Assembly: GCF_004358205.1 (NCBI RefSeq)
Contig: NZ_SMYO01000016.1
Span: forward strand, 25,953 to 89,952
From: Bacillus salipaludis
GTDB taxonomy: Bacteria; Bacillota; Bacilli; Bacillales_B; DSM-18226
Length of the DNA stretch: 64,000 nt
Direction: 5' to 3'
Shown here: positions 34,582-44,324 of the stretch, piece after piece
How the letters are laid out: the number at the start of each line of letters is the position of its first letter
How positions within the stretch are numbered: the stretch's first letter is position 1
The notes under the pieces: generated by a model
What the model was told of the DNA's origin: nothing
Database searches by the model: none
What the model saw: the letters and a program-made list of their open reading frames with translations, nothing else
Translations under genes and position numbers: made by a program

Positions 34582-34869
34582 AAAATTCTAATTTCAATAT
34601 GTGCTAAATTCACATTATTATTGTATGTACGCTTGGACAAAATTTGATTTATAATCCAAGTACCACCACCAAACGGTCAGTAAGGGAGGGGTATCGGCAG
34701 GATAATAAAACAGAAGGAAAAATGTAAAAACACGGAACTAAGGTAACTTTTTAATCAAACAGCGTACGTTTGGATCGAGAAGGGGAGACCGTCGGCCAAG
34801 AAAAATAGAAAAAGGAATTGTTTCCTAATAATAATTATTTAAAACCGCCCGTGAAAAAGTGGATACTTA
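34582..34869 (+). repeat. Dispersed intergenic repeat, copy 2
   Basis: The longest of three copies (about 288 bases). It shares all blocks with copy 1 and also has the segment AGGTAACTTTTTAATCAAAC with GCGTACGTTTGGATC, which copy 3 keeps in altered form (GATAACTTTTAAATAACC, TTGCGTTTGAAGC) and copy 1 lacks. A tyrosine recombinase frame begins directly after its right end. Confidence 0.8.
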
Positions 34870-34896
34870 CTTTTTGGGAAATTTCTTCAGATTAAT

Positions 34897-35253
34897 AAAG
34901 AAAAACTGGAAAAGATAAAGCTCTACATCCAAAACTCTAAAAGTATGAACACCCAAAGAAGTTACGCGTCGGACTGGAGGCATTTCACAGAGTGGTGTAA
35001 GTTGAATGGACAGGATCCGCTTCCGGCATCTGCAAGCACGATCTGTCTTTATTTATCGGAATTGGCCACAACACATAAATATTCGACTATTAAAAGACGA
35101 GTTTCTTCTATTAATATTGCGCATAAATTCAAACATCATCTTCCACCTTCCAAGGAAGTTGAGGTTCAAGCCCTACTGGAAGGAATTAAAAGAGAGATCG
35201 GTATTCGGCAAGAACCAAAAAAGGCATTGTTGCTACAGGTCCTTCCAGCATAA
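34897..35253 (+). pseudogene. Tyrosine recombinase, N-terminal domain only
   Basis: The frame reads INKEKLEKIKLYIQNSKSMN then TQRSYASDWRHFTEWCKLNG and STICLYLSELATTHKYSTIK, the SAM-like core-binding domain of integrases (T-x-R-x-Y-x-x-D-W-x-x-F). The first ATG is at 34945 but similarity begins about 16 codons earlier, so the original start may have been lost beside the repeat. The protein stops after 102 codons; the catalytic domain is missing and sequence of a different origin (Wadjet JetC) follows from 35256. Confidence 0.65.
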
Positions 35254-35255
35254 TA

Positions 35256-35800
35256 CAACAAATAAAAAGTATTTATTAGGAACTGAAAGTAAAACTGAGG
35301 ATCAAATTCTTTTGAAGATACAAGAAAGAATTTATGAAATACGAAAAGCAATTGCTCTTAATGGAAATGGGGGTACTGGATGGATTAATTGTAAGTAAAG
35401 ATTTTATCCATTCCGTTCAAGAATCGGATGCTGTGTTGCTACCACAAGCAGTGAAGGAAAATGTTAATACATTGGAAGAGTACTTAAAGGTGCGATTACC
35501 TGAAGAATTTCAAATGTTACAGTCCGAAGTAGAAGGTATTTTAAAAAGCATTTCAATCGAAGAAATGGAAGACGGTTCCTATGCAACTCCATTTGGTTCT
35601 TATCAACACGGAGTCGTAAAATGATATGCCCCGTTTAGAGATTCTGCTACTTTTATTGGAAAAGAAGCAAGGAAGAATTACAGAGAAAAATTGGTTGCCG
35701 CTTTAGAAGAGGAACTATCCGAGTTAGATAGAGAGAAAGATGAATTACAATTAATGTTAGAGAAGAATACAAATTCTACTAAAAAATTAAAAGGTGGACA
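35256..35800 (+). pseudogene. Wadjet type II SMC-like JetC (TIGR02680-type), hinge-region remnant
   Basis: Pieces read in order: SKTEDQILLKIQERIYEIRK, then after a frame change GVLDGLIVSKDFIHSVQESD and VKENVNTLEEYLKVRLPEEF, an in-frame TGA at 35622, then YAPFRDSATFIGKEARKNYR and EKLVAALEEELSELDREKDE. The order G-L-L-D-x, a hydrophobic segment, then F-I-G-x-x-A-R before a coiled coil is what I recall for the hinge of the SMC-like ATPase in type II Wadjet systems. Both ATPase halves are gone: a full protein has about 1,350 residues. The gene is joined on the left to a truncated recombinase and on the right, apparently by deletion, to JetD. Confidence 0.55.
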
Positions 35801-35804
35801 CGTT

Positions 35805-36977
35805 GTGTTAACAAAGTTAACCCAAGAAGAACAAATCCTTTTGCGTAACTGGTTTCAATAAGATTTTTCCGCACAAAAGAGTGCCAAAATTTCTTTAAAA
35901 AAATTTGAAAAAAAGTTTGAAGGAACTCGATTTGATGGTGCTATGTTATTCGACGTAGTTGAAGGAGTAATTGGCCGGAAACTGGTCTATAAGAAAGAAG
36001 AAAAGGATGTAAATGAGCGTCAAAAAAATCACTTTTTTATAGAATTAGCAAAATCCTATACGTCTGAAGCTACCACTATTCTAACCGCCTCTATTCTTGA
36101 AAAACATCCTTTACACGTTGGATTTATTACGGCTTATAACAAAGGTGACCTAAATGAAATAGAAAAAGTTTACAAGGGACTTTCTATTTTACCATCGGGG
36201 AAACCCATAAGATTACCACTGTTTGCAGAAAAAGTAACCGGTAATCCGCACGAATTTGATAATGAAGGAAAGATCATTAGTGCTCTACAAATTGTAAGAG
36301 AAAAACATTATGGTATAGCTTCTCAAAACAATCCAAATGCAGAATATATCAATCAATTGTTGTTTGACTTTGGAATACTAAAAGATGATGTTACCAATTA
36401 TGTAACCATATTTGGTCTAATAGGAGAAAGAAATGGAGAAGTTCTACGTTCTTGGAAGGAAACTTTTACTTAAAAATCTGTACGTAATGAGCCTTTAAGA
36501 GAAATTGTTAAATTGGATAGGGTATACCCCATACAAAAAGATAATCCCGTTTTTATTGTTGAGAATTCAGGTGTATTTTCAAGTATTGTGGATGAATTGG
36601 AAGATTATTCGATTTCGATTATTTGTACACACGGGCAATTTAAATTGGCTGCGGTTCAAATTATTAAATTGTTGGTAAAAGAAAATTGCACAGTCTATTA
36701 TTCGGGAGATTTTGATCCAGAAGGATTATTAATGGCATATTCTTTAAAACAGAGATATCCAAACAATATACATTATTGGAGATATTCAGTAGAAGATTAT
36801 ATAAAGACGCTATCGAATATAGAGTTATCACCTGATAGATTGAGAAAGTTAGATAACATTAAAGATGTTGAATTGGAAGCTACGATTCAACAAATAAGGG
36901 AAATTAAAAAAGTTGCTTACCAAGAAAGACAAATAATAGAATTGGTTAAAGACGTAGCTAACGTACGTAAAGCTTAA
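35805..36977 (+). pseudogene. Wadjet type II JetD (TIGR02679/DUF2399, TOPRIM nuclease) with two in-frame stops
   Basis: One frame is open from a GTG at 35805 to 36977 (391 codons) apart from TAA codons at about 35859 and 36471. The first part (LTKLTQEEQILLRNWF, then LFDVVEGVIGRKLVYKKEEK) fits the N-terminal DUF3323-like region. The last 154 codons contain PVFIVENSGVFSSIVDEL, IICTHGQFKLAAVQ and VYYSGDFDPEGLLMAYSLKQ, the TOPRIM-like DUF2399 core with the acidic D-x-D-P-E motif. Type II Wadjet systems pair this nuclease with a condensin complex to cut plasmid DNA. With the stops it should be inactive unless they are read through or are errors. JetA and JetB are absent. Confidence 0.65.
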
Positions 36978-36989
36978 TTTAGAAACATT

Positions 36990-37020
36990 TAACAGGCTCT
37001 ATTTTTAGAGTCTGTTTTTT
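36990..37020 (+). terminator. Terminator after the JetD remnant
   Basis: AACAGGCTCTA pairs with TAGAGTCTGTT around TTTT, followed by a T run. It sits 14 bases after the stop codon. Confidence 0.75.
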
Positions 37021-37158
37021 ATTTTTCATAAAAACAAAAACCCCACTCACGGATGAGTAGGGAATTCCAAAACAGTAAATCAAATGGTAATCAAAGTGTA
37101 GCATATAATTAGGGAATCTCCTAATTTTTTTCTAACCTGACCTTTATTTTGCAATACT

Positions 37159-38466
37159 TTATTTCATATTTACTGCATTCTCTTTTATAACCGTTGATAA
37201 TTTTCCAGTTGTGACACTTGGTAAAGTCAAGGTGATTAAAAATCCAGCCAGTAAGAACACCACTAAGATATAGATTCCAGCACTACTGCTACCCGTTGTG
37301 GTAATTAACCAACCAACGATGTAGGGCCCTAAGAATCCCCCAAGGTTACCTAGACCACCAATAATGCCTCGTGAAGCCCCACATACCTCACCCGTAAACA
37401 ACATTGGAGGAATTGTCCAAAACACACTAGATGCACTTTGCAAAAACACACCACATCCCGTCAAAAACGCGAAGGATAACCAAATATTACTCTTCGTTGC
37501 AGTTGCTAGCAAAAAACAAATAGCAAACCCAATGAGCGGAATGGAAACGAAGAGTTTTCGGTTTCCACTTTTATCAGATAGGTTTCCGAATATAAATAGA
37601 CCAATAATAGTTCCAATATAAGGTATAGTTGACAACCAACCAACTCCAGCAATACCTGAATGTGTTAGTTCCTTAAGTAATGTTGGAAGCCACATGGAAA
37701 ATCCATAAATACCAACTTGATAACAGAAATAAATACCGATTAGTTTCCATATATTTGACATTGAGAAAATTTGCCCAAGAGTTATGTTTTGCTGTTCATG
37801 TTTGGCTGTTAGAGCTCTTTCTGCTGCTATTGTATTAACAATATAATCTCTTTCCTTTTTTGAAAGCCATTTAGCATCTTTAGGAGTTTCACTCATGAAT
37901 GGTATCCAAACTGCAAGTAGAGCCAACGTAAGTAATCCTTCTACGATAAATGCATATCTCCAATTGGATATAGAGATAATCCAACCGGAAAGCGGTCCTG
38001 TTATAATAGAAGCGACTGCAATATTCATAATAAAGTAGGAATTTGCACGTCCCAACTCTTTGCTTGGAAACCAATTAGCAAGCATCCCCAAGATACAGGG
38101 CCAAACCCCACCTTCAGCAAGTCCTAACAAAAACCGTACCAAAAGTAATTGCCATGTGTTTTGAACAAAACCGTTTAAAACTGCGATTAGCCCCCATATA
38201 AGGATACTGAAGGTGATGAATTTTTTACCAGAACCCCTTTCAGCCATTTTTCCACCAGGAATCTGGAGAAATAAATACCCAAAAAAGAAAATTCCAGCAG
38301 CAATACCAGAAACAGTCGCAGATATTCCTAAGGCCTTGTCCATGCCACCTGCCGTAGCAAAACCAATATTTGTGCGATCCATAAAAGCTACAATGTAAAT
38401 GATGATGCAAGGGGGGATTATGTGGAGCCAGCGTCCATTTGGAATTGATTTCGAAAAGTTAGTCAT
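37159..38466 (-). CDS. MFS transporter, anion:cation symporter type (sugar acid carrier)
   Basis: A 435-residue, 12-helix MFS protein of the ACS group, which includes the galactonate, glucarate and hexuronate carriers. The signature after helix 1 is VAFMDRTNIGFATAGGMDKA, the loop 2-3 motif G-K-M-A-E-R-G-S-G-K-K is present, and RFLLGLAEGGVWPCILGMLA in helix 4 is typical of the subfamily. It is the first gene of the sugar-acid region but is read in the opposite direction from the IclR gene, with 830 bases between that include regulator debris and two palindromes. It may import an aldonate; the exact substrate is not told by sequence. ATG at 38466 with a GGAGG site. Confidence 0.87.
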   Translation of the reverse strand: MTNFSKSIPNGRWLHIIPPCIIIYIVAFMDRTNIGFATAGGMDKALGISATVSGIAAGIFFFGYLFLQIPGGKMAERGSGKKFITFSILIWGLIAVLNGFVQNTWQLLLVRFLLGLAEGGVWPCILGMLANWFPSKELGRANSYFIMNIAVASIITGPLSGWIISISNWRYAFIVEGLLTLALLAVWIPFMSETPKDAKWLSKKERDYIVNTIAAERALTAKHEQQNITLGQIFSMSNIWKLIGIYFCYQVGIYGFSMWLPTLLKELTHSGIAGVGWLSTIPYIGTIIGLFIFGNLSDKSGNRKLFVSIPLIGFAICFLLATATKSNIWLSFAFLTGCGVFLQSASSVFWTIPPMLFTGEVCGASRGIIGGLGNLGGFLGPYIVGWLITTTGSSSAGIYILVVFLLAGFLITLTLPSVTTGKLSTVIKENAVNMK

Positions 38467-38638
38467 CAGTTTAACCTCCTGTTATAAAGATATATTTTTG
38501 GTGTTAAATTCAATGATAGGAGAACAAATCTGAACCAGTCGATAATACTAAAGCTAGTGCAATCCTACATTTTTTAAAAATTTCAATGTCATAATTGTAC
38601 TAACAGGCTTAAGATGTAAAAATATGTTGAATCCGCTT

Positions 38639-38890
38639 TCATAAATTTCCTAATTTAAAACGATATAAAATTAATAAGATTTGAAGTCCTTTTAAGGTTT
38701 CCACTAATATTGTTGAATGCATATCTGTATGAAGAACCAATTTCGGGAAGGATGATGAACATATGTAGTTAGATCCAAACGATGCAAACAAAATAGCCTC
38801 TTTAAATACATTGACAAAAGTTGAGCCAATTTGATAAAGAAGGGGATTATTAGCCAATTGTCAATGAAGGTTAAATGCTCTTGAATAATC
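38639..38890 (-). pseudogene. GntR/FCD-type regulator C-terminal remnant (tentative)
   Basis: The minus strand reads NNPLLYQIGSTFVNVFKEAI and, 25 residues on, LHTDMHSTILVETLKGLQIL. The N-P-L-L-Y and H-x-x-I-L-x-A-L-x-x-x-D patterns resemble the FCD effector domain of GntR/FadR regulators that often control sugar-acid genes. There is no DNA-binding domain and the frame is short, so the call is weak. Confidence 0.35.
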
Positions 38891-38979
38891 TTTTGAGATG
38901 AAAGCCTTATTTATACCAACCGTCTGTTCGAGATAAAATTCCAATTAGCTGCTTCCCCCTCGCTAGGGATGGATTTGTC

Positions 38980-39010
38980 CTATCATATAAAACTAAATTT
39001 TATATGATAG
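38980..39010. promoter_or_regulatory. 31-bp palindrome, IclR-type operator candidate A
   Basis: CTATCATATAAAA, five bases, then TTTTATATGATAG: a perfect 13-bp inverted repeat. It matches the sites at 39080 and 40096 in length, spacing and core (AAAACTNNNTTTT). Confidence 0.75.
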
Positions 39011-39079
39011 ACATGAGAATAGTTAGGTACATTGATAAGGCATCATTTCTTCTTTTTTCCTATGTAACCCTCCTTTGTT

Positions 39080-39110
39080 CTATAATATAAAACTACGTTT
39101 TGTAATATAG
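39080..39110. promoter_or_regulatory. 31-bp palindrome, IclR-type operator candidate B
   Basis: CTATAATATAAAACTACG followed by TTTTGTAATATAG, centred exactly 100 bp after site A and lying 195 bases upstream of the IclR gene. A related half-site (TATATTATAAAAC) occurs at 39277-39289, just before the ribosome site of that gene. Confidence 0.75.
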
Positions 39111-39305
39111 CTAAAAAATGAAAACTAAACTTTTATTTAGTTGCATTCACTATAGCATACGCTTACAATTCAAAACAATATAATTATTGGTAAAATTCAA
39201 AAAATATTTTATTGAAAAATAATGGCTCTTATAATATAGTTAAGTTGCATCGATTAGAATAGTAGACTGCTATTTTATATTATAAAACAGAAGGAGTGAA
39301 TGATT

Positions 39306-40073
39306 ATGCCTATTATTCAATCCTTAGATCGTGCCCTTCGAATTCTGGACCTTTTCGATGAACATACGACTGAGCTTAAGATCACACACATAAGTGAGCT
39401 AATGGGTCTGCACAAGAGCACTGTCCATTCTTTGTTGAAAACGCTTCAAATGCATGGGTACATCGATCAGGATTTGGAAAGTGGTAAATACAGATTGGGG
39501 TTAAAGCTGTTTGAAAGAGGAAATTTTGTCATACACTCTTTGGATATTCGACTTTTGGCGAAGCGGTATTTACTCGATTTGTCTTTAAAAACAGGACAGA
39601 CTACTCATCTTGTCATTTTGGATGGCAAGGAAGGAGTTTATGTTGATAAAGTAGAAAGTCCTATGGCTACCATCCTTTATTCCCGAGTAGGTAGACGAAT
39701 TCCTCTTCATTGTTCTGCCGTTGGAAAAGCCTTGATAGCCTTTAGGGAACAAGAAGAAATACAAAAGATTTTACATGGATATAATTATACGAAGAAAACA
39801 GAATTTACCATTATAAATGAAACAGACTTTTTAAGTGAACTTGAAAAGGTTCGTCAACAAGAATATGCAATTGACAGTCAAGAAAACGAACCCGGCGTCC
39901 GCTGTATTGCTGTGCCAATTCGAAATCATGAAAATCAGGTGATTGCCGCTATCAGCATTTCTACTCTTTTAGCTCGTATAAATGAGACTCAGTTACAGGA
40001 GTTTGTGGTATTACTTAAGCAAACAGGCTCCGAATTATCTGAACAAATGGGGTATCCAGTACCTATTCTTTAG
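39306..40073 (+). CDS. IclR family transcriptional regulator of sugar-acid catabolism
   Basis: A 255-residue IclR regulator. The winged HTH lies at residues about 5-65 (QSLDRALRILDLFDE then ISELMGLHKSTVHSLLKTLQ), and the GAF-like effector domain from about 80 to 250 (VGRRIPLHCSAVGKALIAF and NEPGVRCIAVPIRNHENQVI). In E. coli the xylonate loci yag and yjh are controlled by IclR-type proteins (XynR, YjhI), and here the gene heads a similar island. Palindromes upstream of itself and of the next gene are its likely sites. The frame opens at 39300, but AAGGAG spacing favours the ATG at 39306. The ligand, probably an aldonate or its 2-keto-3-deoxy form, is inferred. Confidence 0.9.
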   Translation: MPIIQSLDRALRILDLFDEHTTELKITHISELMGLHKSTVHSLLKTLQMHGYIDQDLESGKYRLGLKLFERGNFVIHSLDIRLLAKRYLLDLSLKTGQTTHLVILDGKEGVYVDKVESPMATILYSRVGRRIPLHCSAVGKALIAFREQEEIQKILHGYNYTKKTEFTIINETDFLSELEKVRQQEYAIDSQENEPGVRCIAVPIRNHENQVIAAISISTLLARINETQLQEFVVLLKQTGSELSEQMGYPVPIL

Positions 40074-40095
40074 GTATGGACCCTATACTTATTGT

Positions 40096-40126
40096 TTATA
40101 TAATAAAACTGAGTTTTATAATATAA
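40096..40126. promoter_or_regulatory. 31-bp palindrome, IclR-type operator candidate C
   Basis: TTATATAATAAAACTGAG followed by TTTTATAATATAA, between the IclR gene and the FAH-family gene, ending eight bases before the AGGAGG ribosome site. Binding here would block initiation or early elongation. Confidence 0.75.
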
Positions 40127-40147
40127 AACTTTTTAGGAGGATATTAT

Positions 40148-41047
40148 ATGCGTATAATTCGATATTCAGATGAAAATTCAGTTCCTGTTCTAGCTGCTTT
40201 AACAAAAGATGGGCTCATCTATCAACTACCACAAAGTGACTTCATGGAGTTAGCTCAGCAAGCTCAAGATCAAAATACTTCTATTCTTCACTTTATTGAA
40301 AACGCTATCTCAGATTCTACTCCAATTCAACAACCTCTAGAAAAACTATCATTGCTAGTACCAATTAAAGCTCCTGAAGTGTGGGCGTCCGGTGTTACTT
40401 ATGAAAAAAGCAGAACTGCCAGAAACTTCGAAGCAACAAACGGGAAAATGGGTGCAACTACTTTCTATGACAAAGTCTATGATGCAGAACGCCCAGAGAT
40501 TTTTTTCAAATCCACCGCTGCAAGAACAGTTGGCCCAAACGAAAAAGTATATATTCGAAACGATTCCCATTGGCAAATCCCTGAGCCAGAATTAGGGCTG
40601 GTCATCAATAGCAAGGGAGAAATTTTAGGATATACCATTGGAAACGACATGAGCTGTCGTGATATTGAAGGAGAAAATCCACTTTATTTACCTCAAGCGA
40701 AAATATGGAAAAATTCTTGCTCAATTGGGCCTACCATTCTTTTAGCAGAAGTGGTTCAAGATCCTTATCAGTTTGACATTACATGTAGAATCTATCGGAA
40801 TGATGAAAAAGTTGTAGAAGGTAAGGCTAATACCCGCCAATTAAAACGTACATTTGATGAACTTGTTTCTTACCTCCTTAAAGATAATCAGATTTTTGAC
40901 GGAACTGTTTTATTGACAGGAACGAGTATTGTTCCTCCTAATGAATTTACTTTAGCGGATGGGGACCAAATAGAGATAGAAATCTCGGATATTGGGATTT
41001 TACGGAACTCTGTACGTTTAGCAAACGCAGTTGTACCAAATTTATAA
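40148..41047 (+). CDS. FAH-family dehydratase, probable 2-keto-3-deoxy-pentonate dehydratase
   Basis: A 299-residue protein with the fumarylacetoacetate hydrolase fold in its C-terminal two thirds. The segment EVWASGVTYEKSRTARNFEA (about 78-97) then FYDKVYDAERPEIFFKSTAA is the signature I associate with XylX/AraD-type enzymes, which convert 2-keto-3-deoxy-xylonate or -arabinonate into 2-oxoglutarate semialdehyde. Metal ligands are seen in PEPELGLVI (Glu about 147, 149) and NDMSCRDIEGEN (Asp about 168). It lies in a run with an aldehyde dehydrogenase that would use that product. Good AGGAGG site before the ATG. Substrate is predicted from family and context, not proved. Confidence 0.82.
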   Translation: MRIIRYSDENSVPVLAALTKDGLIYQLPQSDFMELAQQAQDQNTSILHFIENAISDSTPIQQPLEKLSLLVPIKAPEVWASGVTYEKSRTARNFEATNGKMGATTFYDKVYDAERPEIFFKSTAARTVGPNEKVYIRNDSHWQIPEPELGLVINSKGEILGYTIGNDMSCRDIEGENPLYLPQAKIWKNSCSIGPTILLAEVVQDPYQFDITCRIYRNDEKVVEGKANTRQLKRTFDELVSYLLKDNQIFDGTVLLTGTSIVPPNEFTLADGDQIEIEISDIGILRNSVRLANAVVPNL

Positions 41048-41101
41048 GTATTTCTCTTACCATATTATTAATTAAGCAATATAAAGCAGGGGGAGGTTTA
41101 T

Positions 41102-41407
41102 ATGAATAAAGCTTATAAAACAGTTATGATGCAACCTAACGATAAAGTGGCAATCGCTTTAATGAATATTCCAGCAGGGAGCCATGTTCAGGTCACATGC
41201 AAGGATCAGAAATACTCCATTGAAATAAAAGAGAATATTGAATTCGGGCATAAATTTGCTGTCAAGCCGATTTCCCGGGGGGAAGACATTCTTAAATATG
41301 GAGAAGTTATTGGCTTAGCCACTACTGATATTGAGCCAGGTGAACACGTTCATATTCATAATCTAGAAGGTAAACGAGGGAGAGGGGATAAAGTTGAAGT
41401 TAAATAG
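41102..41407 (+). CDS. UxaA-type dehydratase small subunit (SAF domain)
   Basis: A 101-residue protein matching the N-terminal SAF domain of altronate/galactarate dehydratases, here a separate chain. Features are NDKVAIALMNIPAGSHVQV (about 13-31), GHKFAVKPISRGEDILKYGE with its H-K-x-A motif, and ATTDIEPGEHVHIHNLEGKR near the end, where the His pair binds the metal. It overlaps the large-subunit gene by 14 bases, so the two are translationally coupled. The AGGGGGAGG site is strong. Confidence 0.86.
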   Translation: MNKAYKTVMMQPNDKVAIALMNIPAGSHVQVTCKDQKYSIEIKENIEFGHKFAVKPISRGEDILKYGEVIGLATTDIEPGEHVHIHNLEGKRGRGDKVEVK

Positions 41408-42569
41408 TGAAATGAGGTTTTGGGGATATAGACGCCCCGACGGTCGTGTTGGAGTGAGAAACCACGTGTTAATATTGCCTACTATTACTTGTGCTACACA
41501 GGCAGCTAAACAAATTACGGAATTGGTACAAGGCACTGTCTCCTTTATTCATCAGCATGGATGTGCTCAAGTTGGAATCGATTACGACCAAACGTTTAGT
41601 ACATATGTAGGGATGGGGGCTAATCCGAATGTCTATGGAGTCGTTGTTTTAGGTCTTGGTTGTGAAACTCATCAGGCACGTAGTGTAGCGGAAGAACTGG
41701 CCAAGACGGGAAAGCCCGTTAGAGTAGTTTCGATTCAAGACTACGGTGGAACACTTGGCGCAATTACTGAAGGAGCAAAAATCGCAGCGAAAATGGTACA
41801 GGATGCGTCTGCTCAAAGAAGGGAACTTTGTGATTTCAGTGAGCTTATTGTCGGAACAGAATGCGGGGGGTCGGATGCATGTTCTGGTTTATCAGCAAAT
41901 CCTGCGGTAGGGGTTGTTAGCGACATGCTTGTTGATGCTGGTGGTACCGCTATTTTAGCAGAAACGACAGAACTAATTGGTGCAGAACATTTATTGGCTA
42001 ATCGTGCCGTTGATGATCATACAGCAAAGCGTGTATATGAAGTAATTGAAGCTATGGAAAACCGGGCTATTAAGATGGGAGTAGATATCCGCACAGGTAA
42101 TCCAAGCCCTGGAAATATAAAGGGGGGATTGAGTTCTCTGGAAGAAAAGTCATTAGGTGCCTCGAATAAGGCAGGGAGGAGACCTTTACAAGAAGTTATC
42201 GATTATGCTCAGGTCCCAACTAAAAAAGGTCTTGTTTGGATGGATACACCGGGACATGATATTGAGCAATTAACGGGGATGGTAGCTGGAGGAGCCCAAA
42301 TTGTTTTGTTTACCACGGGAAGAGGCACCCCTACTGGATCTCCTATCGCTCCTGTCATCAAGATTGCGACAAATACAGGAATATTTGAGAGAATGGGAGA
42401 CAATATCGATTTGAACGCCGGAACCATTATCGAAGGGAAAGATTCCATAGAATCTGTTGGTCAGCAAATCTTTGATGAAATTGAACTTGTTGCTTCCGGA
42501 AAGCTTACAAAAGCAGAAATTCTTAAGCAGCATGATTTCGGCATCTGGCGCATTGGACCTACATTTTAA
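41394..42569 (+). CDS. UxaA-type dehydratase large subunit
   Basis: A 391-residue protein covering the C-terminal catalytic part of UxaA/GarD-type enzymes, which remove water from altronate, galactarate or related sugar acids and need Fe2+. It starts [20 protein letters not shown], followed by [16 protein letters not shown] and GLGCETHQA segments, and [19 protein letters not shown] (about 147-165) with conserved Cys residues, and [20 protein letters not shown] late. The TTG at 41394 has GAGGGG upstream; an ATG at 41412 is the alternative. Together with the small subunit it forms a two-chain dehydratase. Which hydroxy acid it uses is open; a pentonate or hexuronate-derived acid is likely. Confidence 0.85.
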   Translation: MKLNSEMRFWGYRRPDGRVGVRNHVLILPTITCATQAAKQITELVQGTVSFIHQHGCAQVGIDYDQTFSTYVGMGANPNVYGVVVLGLGCETHQARSVAEELAKTGKPVRVVSIQDYGGTLGAITEGAKIAAKMVQDASAQRRELCDFSELIVGTECGGSDACSGLSANPAVGVVSDMLVDAGGTAILAETTELIGAEHLLANRAVDDHTAKRVYEVIEAMENRAIKMGVDIRTGNPSPGNIKGGLSSLEEKSLGASNKAGRRPLQEVIDYAQVPTKKGLVWMDTPGHDIEQLTGMVAGGAQIVLFTTGRGTPTGSPIAPVIKIATNTGIFERMGDNIDLNAGTIIEGKDSIESVGQQIFDEIELVASGKLTKAEILKQHDFGIWRIGPTF

Positions 42570-42594
42570 GGATATTGAAGGGAGTTTTTTTATC

Positions 42595-44061
42595 ATGACA
42601 ACGATCACCCAAGTGAAAAAATATCTTAACTATATTAACGGAGAATGGGTATCATCTTCCAGGGGATGTGTGGAAAGAAGCATTAATCCGGCCAATAAAA
42701 ACGAAGTCGTTGGATTAATCCAGAGTTCAACAGAAGAAGATGTAAACAAGGCTGTGGCAGCTGCAAAGAGGGCCCAAAAGAAATGGAGAAGCCTTTCTGG
42801 TACCGAACGCGGTGACTTTCTATATAAAATTGCAAACAGTATGGAACGACGTCTTGATGAGATTGCCGAAACGATGACAAAAGAAATGGGCAAAACATTG
42901 CCTGAAGCTAAAGGGGAAACAATGCGGGGTATCTCGATTCTACGATACTATGCAGGGGAGGGTATGCGCAAAACGGGTGATGTTATTCCGTCATCAGACA
43001 GTCAAGCGTTGATGTTTACTACACGTGTTCCACTTGGAGTCGTTGGAGTTATTTCCCCCTGGAACTTTCCTGTAGCCATCCCAATTTGGAAGATGGCACC
43101 TGCATTGATTTATGGGAATACAGTCGTAATTAAGCCTGCACAGGAAGCAGCAGTAACTGCGGCAAAGATCATCGAGTGTATAGATGAGGCCGGCATTCCA
43201 ACTGGTGTGGTAAATATGGTAACAGGATCTGGATCCATAGTGGGTACAGCAATAGTTAACCATTCAGATGTTAACGGCATTACATTCACAGGTTCAAACG
43301 CTACCGGAAAAAAAATCGGGCAGGCTGCTCTGGCCCGAGGAGCGAAATATCAGTTGGAAATGGGAGGAAAGAACCCGGTCATCATTGCAGGAGACGCTGA
43401 TTTGGATCTCGCAGTGGAAGGAACTATTAGTGGCGGTCTCCGTTCGACCGGTCAAAAATGTACAGCTACTAGCCGAGTGTTCGTTCAGGCAGATGTATAT
43501 GATTCATTTAAAGAAAAACTTCTTGAAAGAGTGAAAGAGATTACAATTGGAAACGGCATGGAAAGCAGTACCTGGATGGGGCCGTGTACCAGTGAAAATC
43601 AGCTGAACACTGTGCTTTCATATATTGAAAAAGGTAAGGGTGAAGGTGCAACATTATTATACGGTGGCGAACGCTATACGGCGAACGGAGCTGAAGATGG
43701 TTTTTATGTCTACCCGACAATATTTGATGATGTTACCAATGAAATGGTCATCGCGCAGGAGGAAATCTTTGGACCAGTCCTTGCCCTCATCAAAGTAAAT
43801 ACTATTGAAGAAGCCCTTACGCTAGCCAATGATGTAGAATTTGGGCTTAGTGCCTCCATCTACACAAAGGATATTGGCACAATGATGTCTTTCATAAACG
43901 AAATGGATGCAGGACTGGTTCGTATTAATTCGGAAACTGCTGGTGTAGAATTACAAGCACCATTCGGTGGAATGAAACAATCCAGCTCACATTCCCGTGA
44001 ACAAGGGCAAGCAGCAATTGAATTCTTTACCGCCATCAAAACCGTATTTGTTAAAGCGTAG
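42595..44061 (+). CDS. NAD(P)-dependent aldehyde dehydrogenase, probable 2-oxoglutarate-semialdehyde dehydrogenase
   Basis: A 488-residue cytosolic ALDH. Catalytic Asn is in [10 protein letters not shown] (about 153), Glu255 in [10 protein letters not shown] and Cys289 in GQKCTATSR. The Cys context G-Q-K-C-T-A-T-S is the usual one in 2,5-dioxovalerate (2-oxoglutarate semialdehyde) dehydrogenases of sugar-acid pathways. In the Weimberg route it would turn the product of the FAH-type dehydratase into 2-oxoglutarate. The frame opens upstream at 42457 inside the previous gene, but the GAAGGGAG site and family N-terminus support the ATG at 42595, 25 bases after the UxaA stop. A strong hairpin follows the gene. 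Confidence 0.9.
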   Translation: MTTITQVKKYLNYINGEWVSSSRGCVERSINPANKNEVVGLIQSSTEEDVNKAVAAAKRAQKKWRSLSGTERGDFLYKIANSMERRLDEIAETMTKEMGKTLPEAKGETMRGISILRYYAGEGMRKTGDVIPSSDSQALMFTTRVPLGVVGVISPWNFPVAIPIWKMAPALIYGNTVVIKPAQEAAVTAAKIIECIDEAGIPTGVVNMVTGSGSIVGTAIVNHSDVNGITFTGSNATGKKIGQAALARGAKYQLEMGGKNPVIIAGDADLDLAVEGTISGGLRSTGQKCTATSRVFVQADVYDSFKEKLLERVKEITIGNGMESSTWMGPCTSENQLNTVLSYIEKGKGEGATLLYGGERYTANGAEDGFYVYPTIFDDVTNEMVIAQEEIFGPVLALIKVNTIEEALTLANDVEFGLSASIYTKDIGTMMSFINEMDAGLVRINSETAGVELQAPFGGMKQSSSHSREQGQAAIEFFTAIKTVFVKA

Positions 44062-44079
44062 ACAAAATGGTTGAATCTA

Positions 44080-44120
44080 TCGTTCCCTAAAAATCTTTAC
44101 AAAGTTTTTTTAGGGAACGA
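44080..44120. terminator. Bidirectional hairpin after the aldehyde dehydrogenase
   Basis: TCGTTCCCTAAAAA pairs with TTTTTAGGGAACGA almost perfectly. It likely ends the transcript that starts at the FAH-type dehydratase. Confidence 0.75.
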
Positions 44121-44281
44121 CTGATGCAGAATATACAGTTTTATTAATCTACTAATCATACCATTATTCTGAAGCTCCAAACTTTTTCCTTATATTCAAT
44201 AACAGATAGAATATCCAAAGGGGTACATAATTTTATTATCATCCTTTGTTTTAAAAATTAGCTCATGTCTGAAAAGAAACC

Positions 44282-44298
44282 TTTATCATGATGATAAA
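44282..44298. promoter_or_regulatory. Perfect 17-bp palindrome before the aldolase gene
   Basis: TTTATCATGATGATAAA is perfectly symmetric around a central G/C pair and lies 27 bases before the aldolase start. It differs from the 31-bp palindromes, so another regulator may act here. Confidence 0.5.
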
Positions 44299-44324
44299 CA
44301 TTAAAATATATAAGGAGTTATATT

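Noticed and set aside
42457..42594. An upstream start that would give the aldehyde dehydrogenase 46 extra residues
   Set aside because: The extra part overlaps the end of the UxaA-like gene in another frame and is not like ALDH sequence; the ATG at 42595 has a proper ribosome site.
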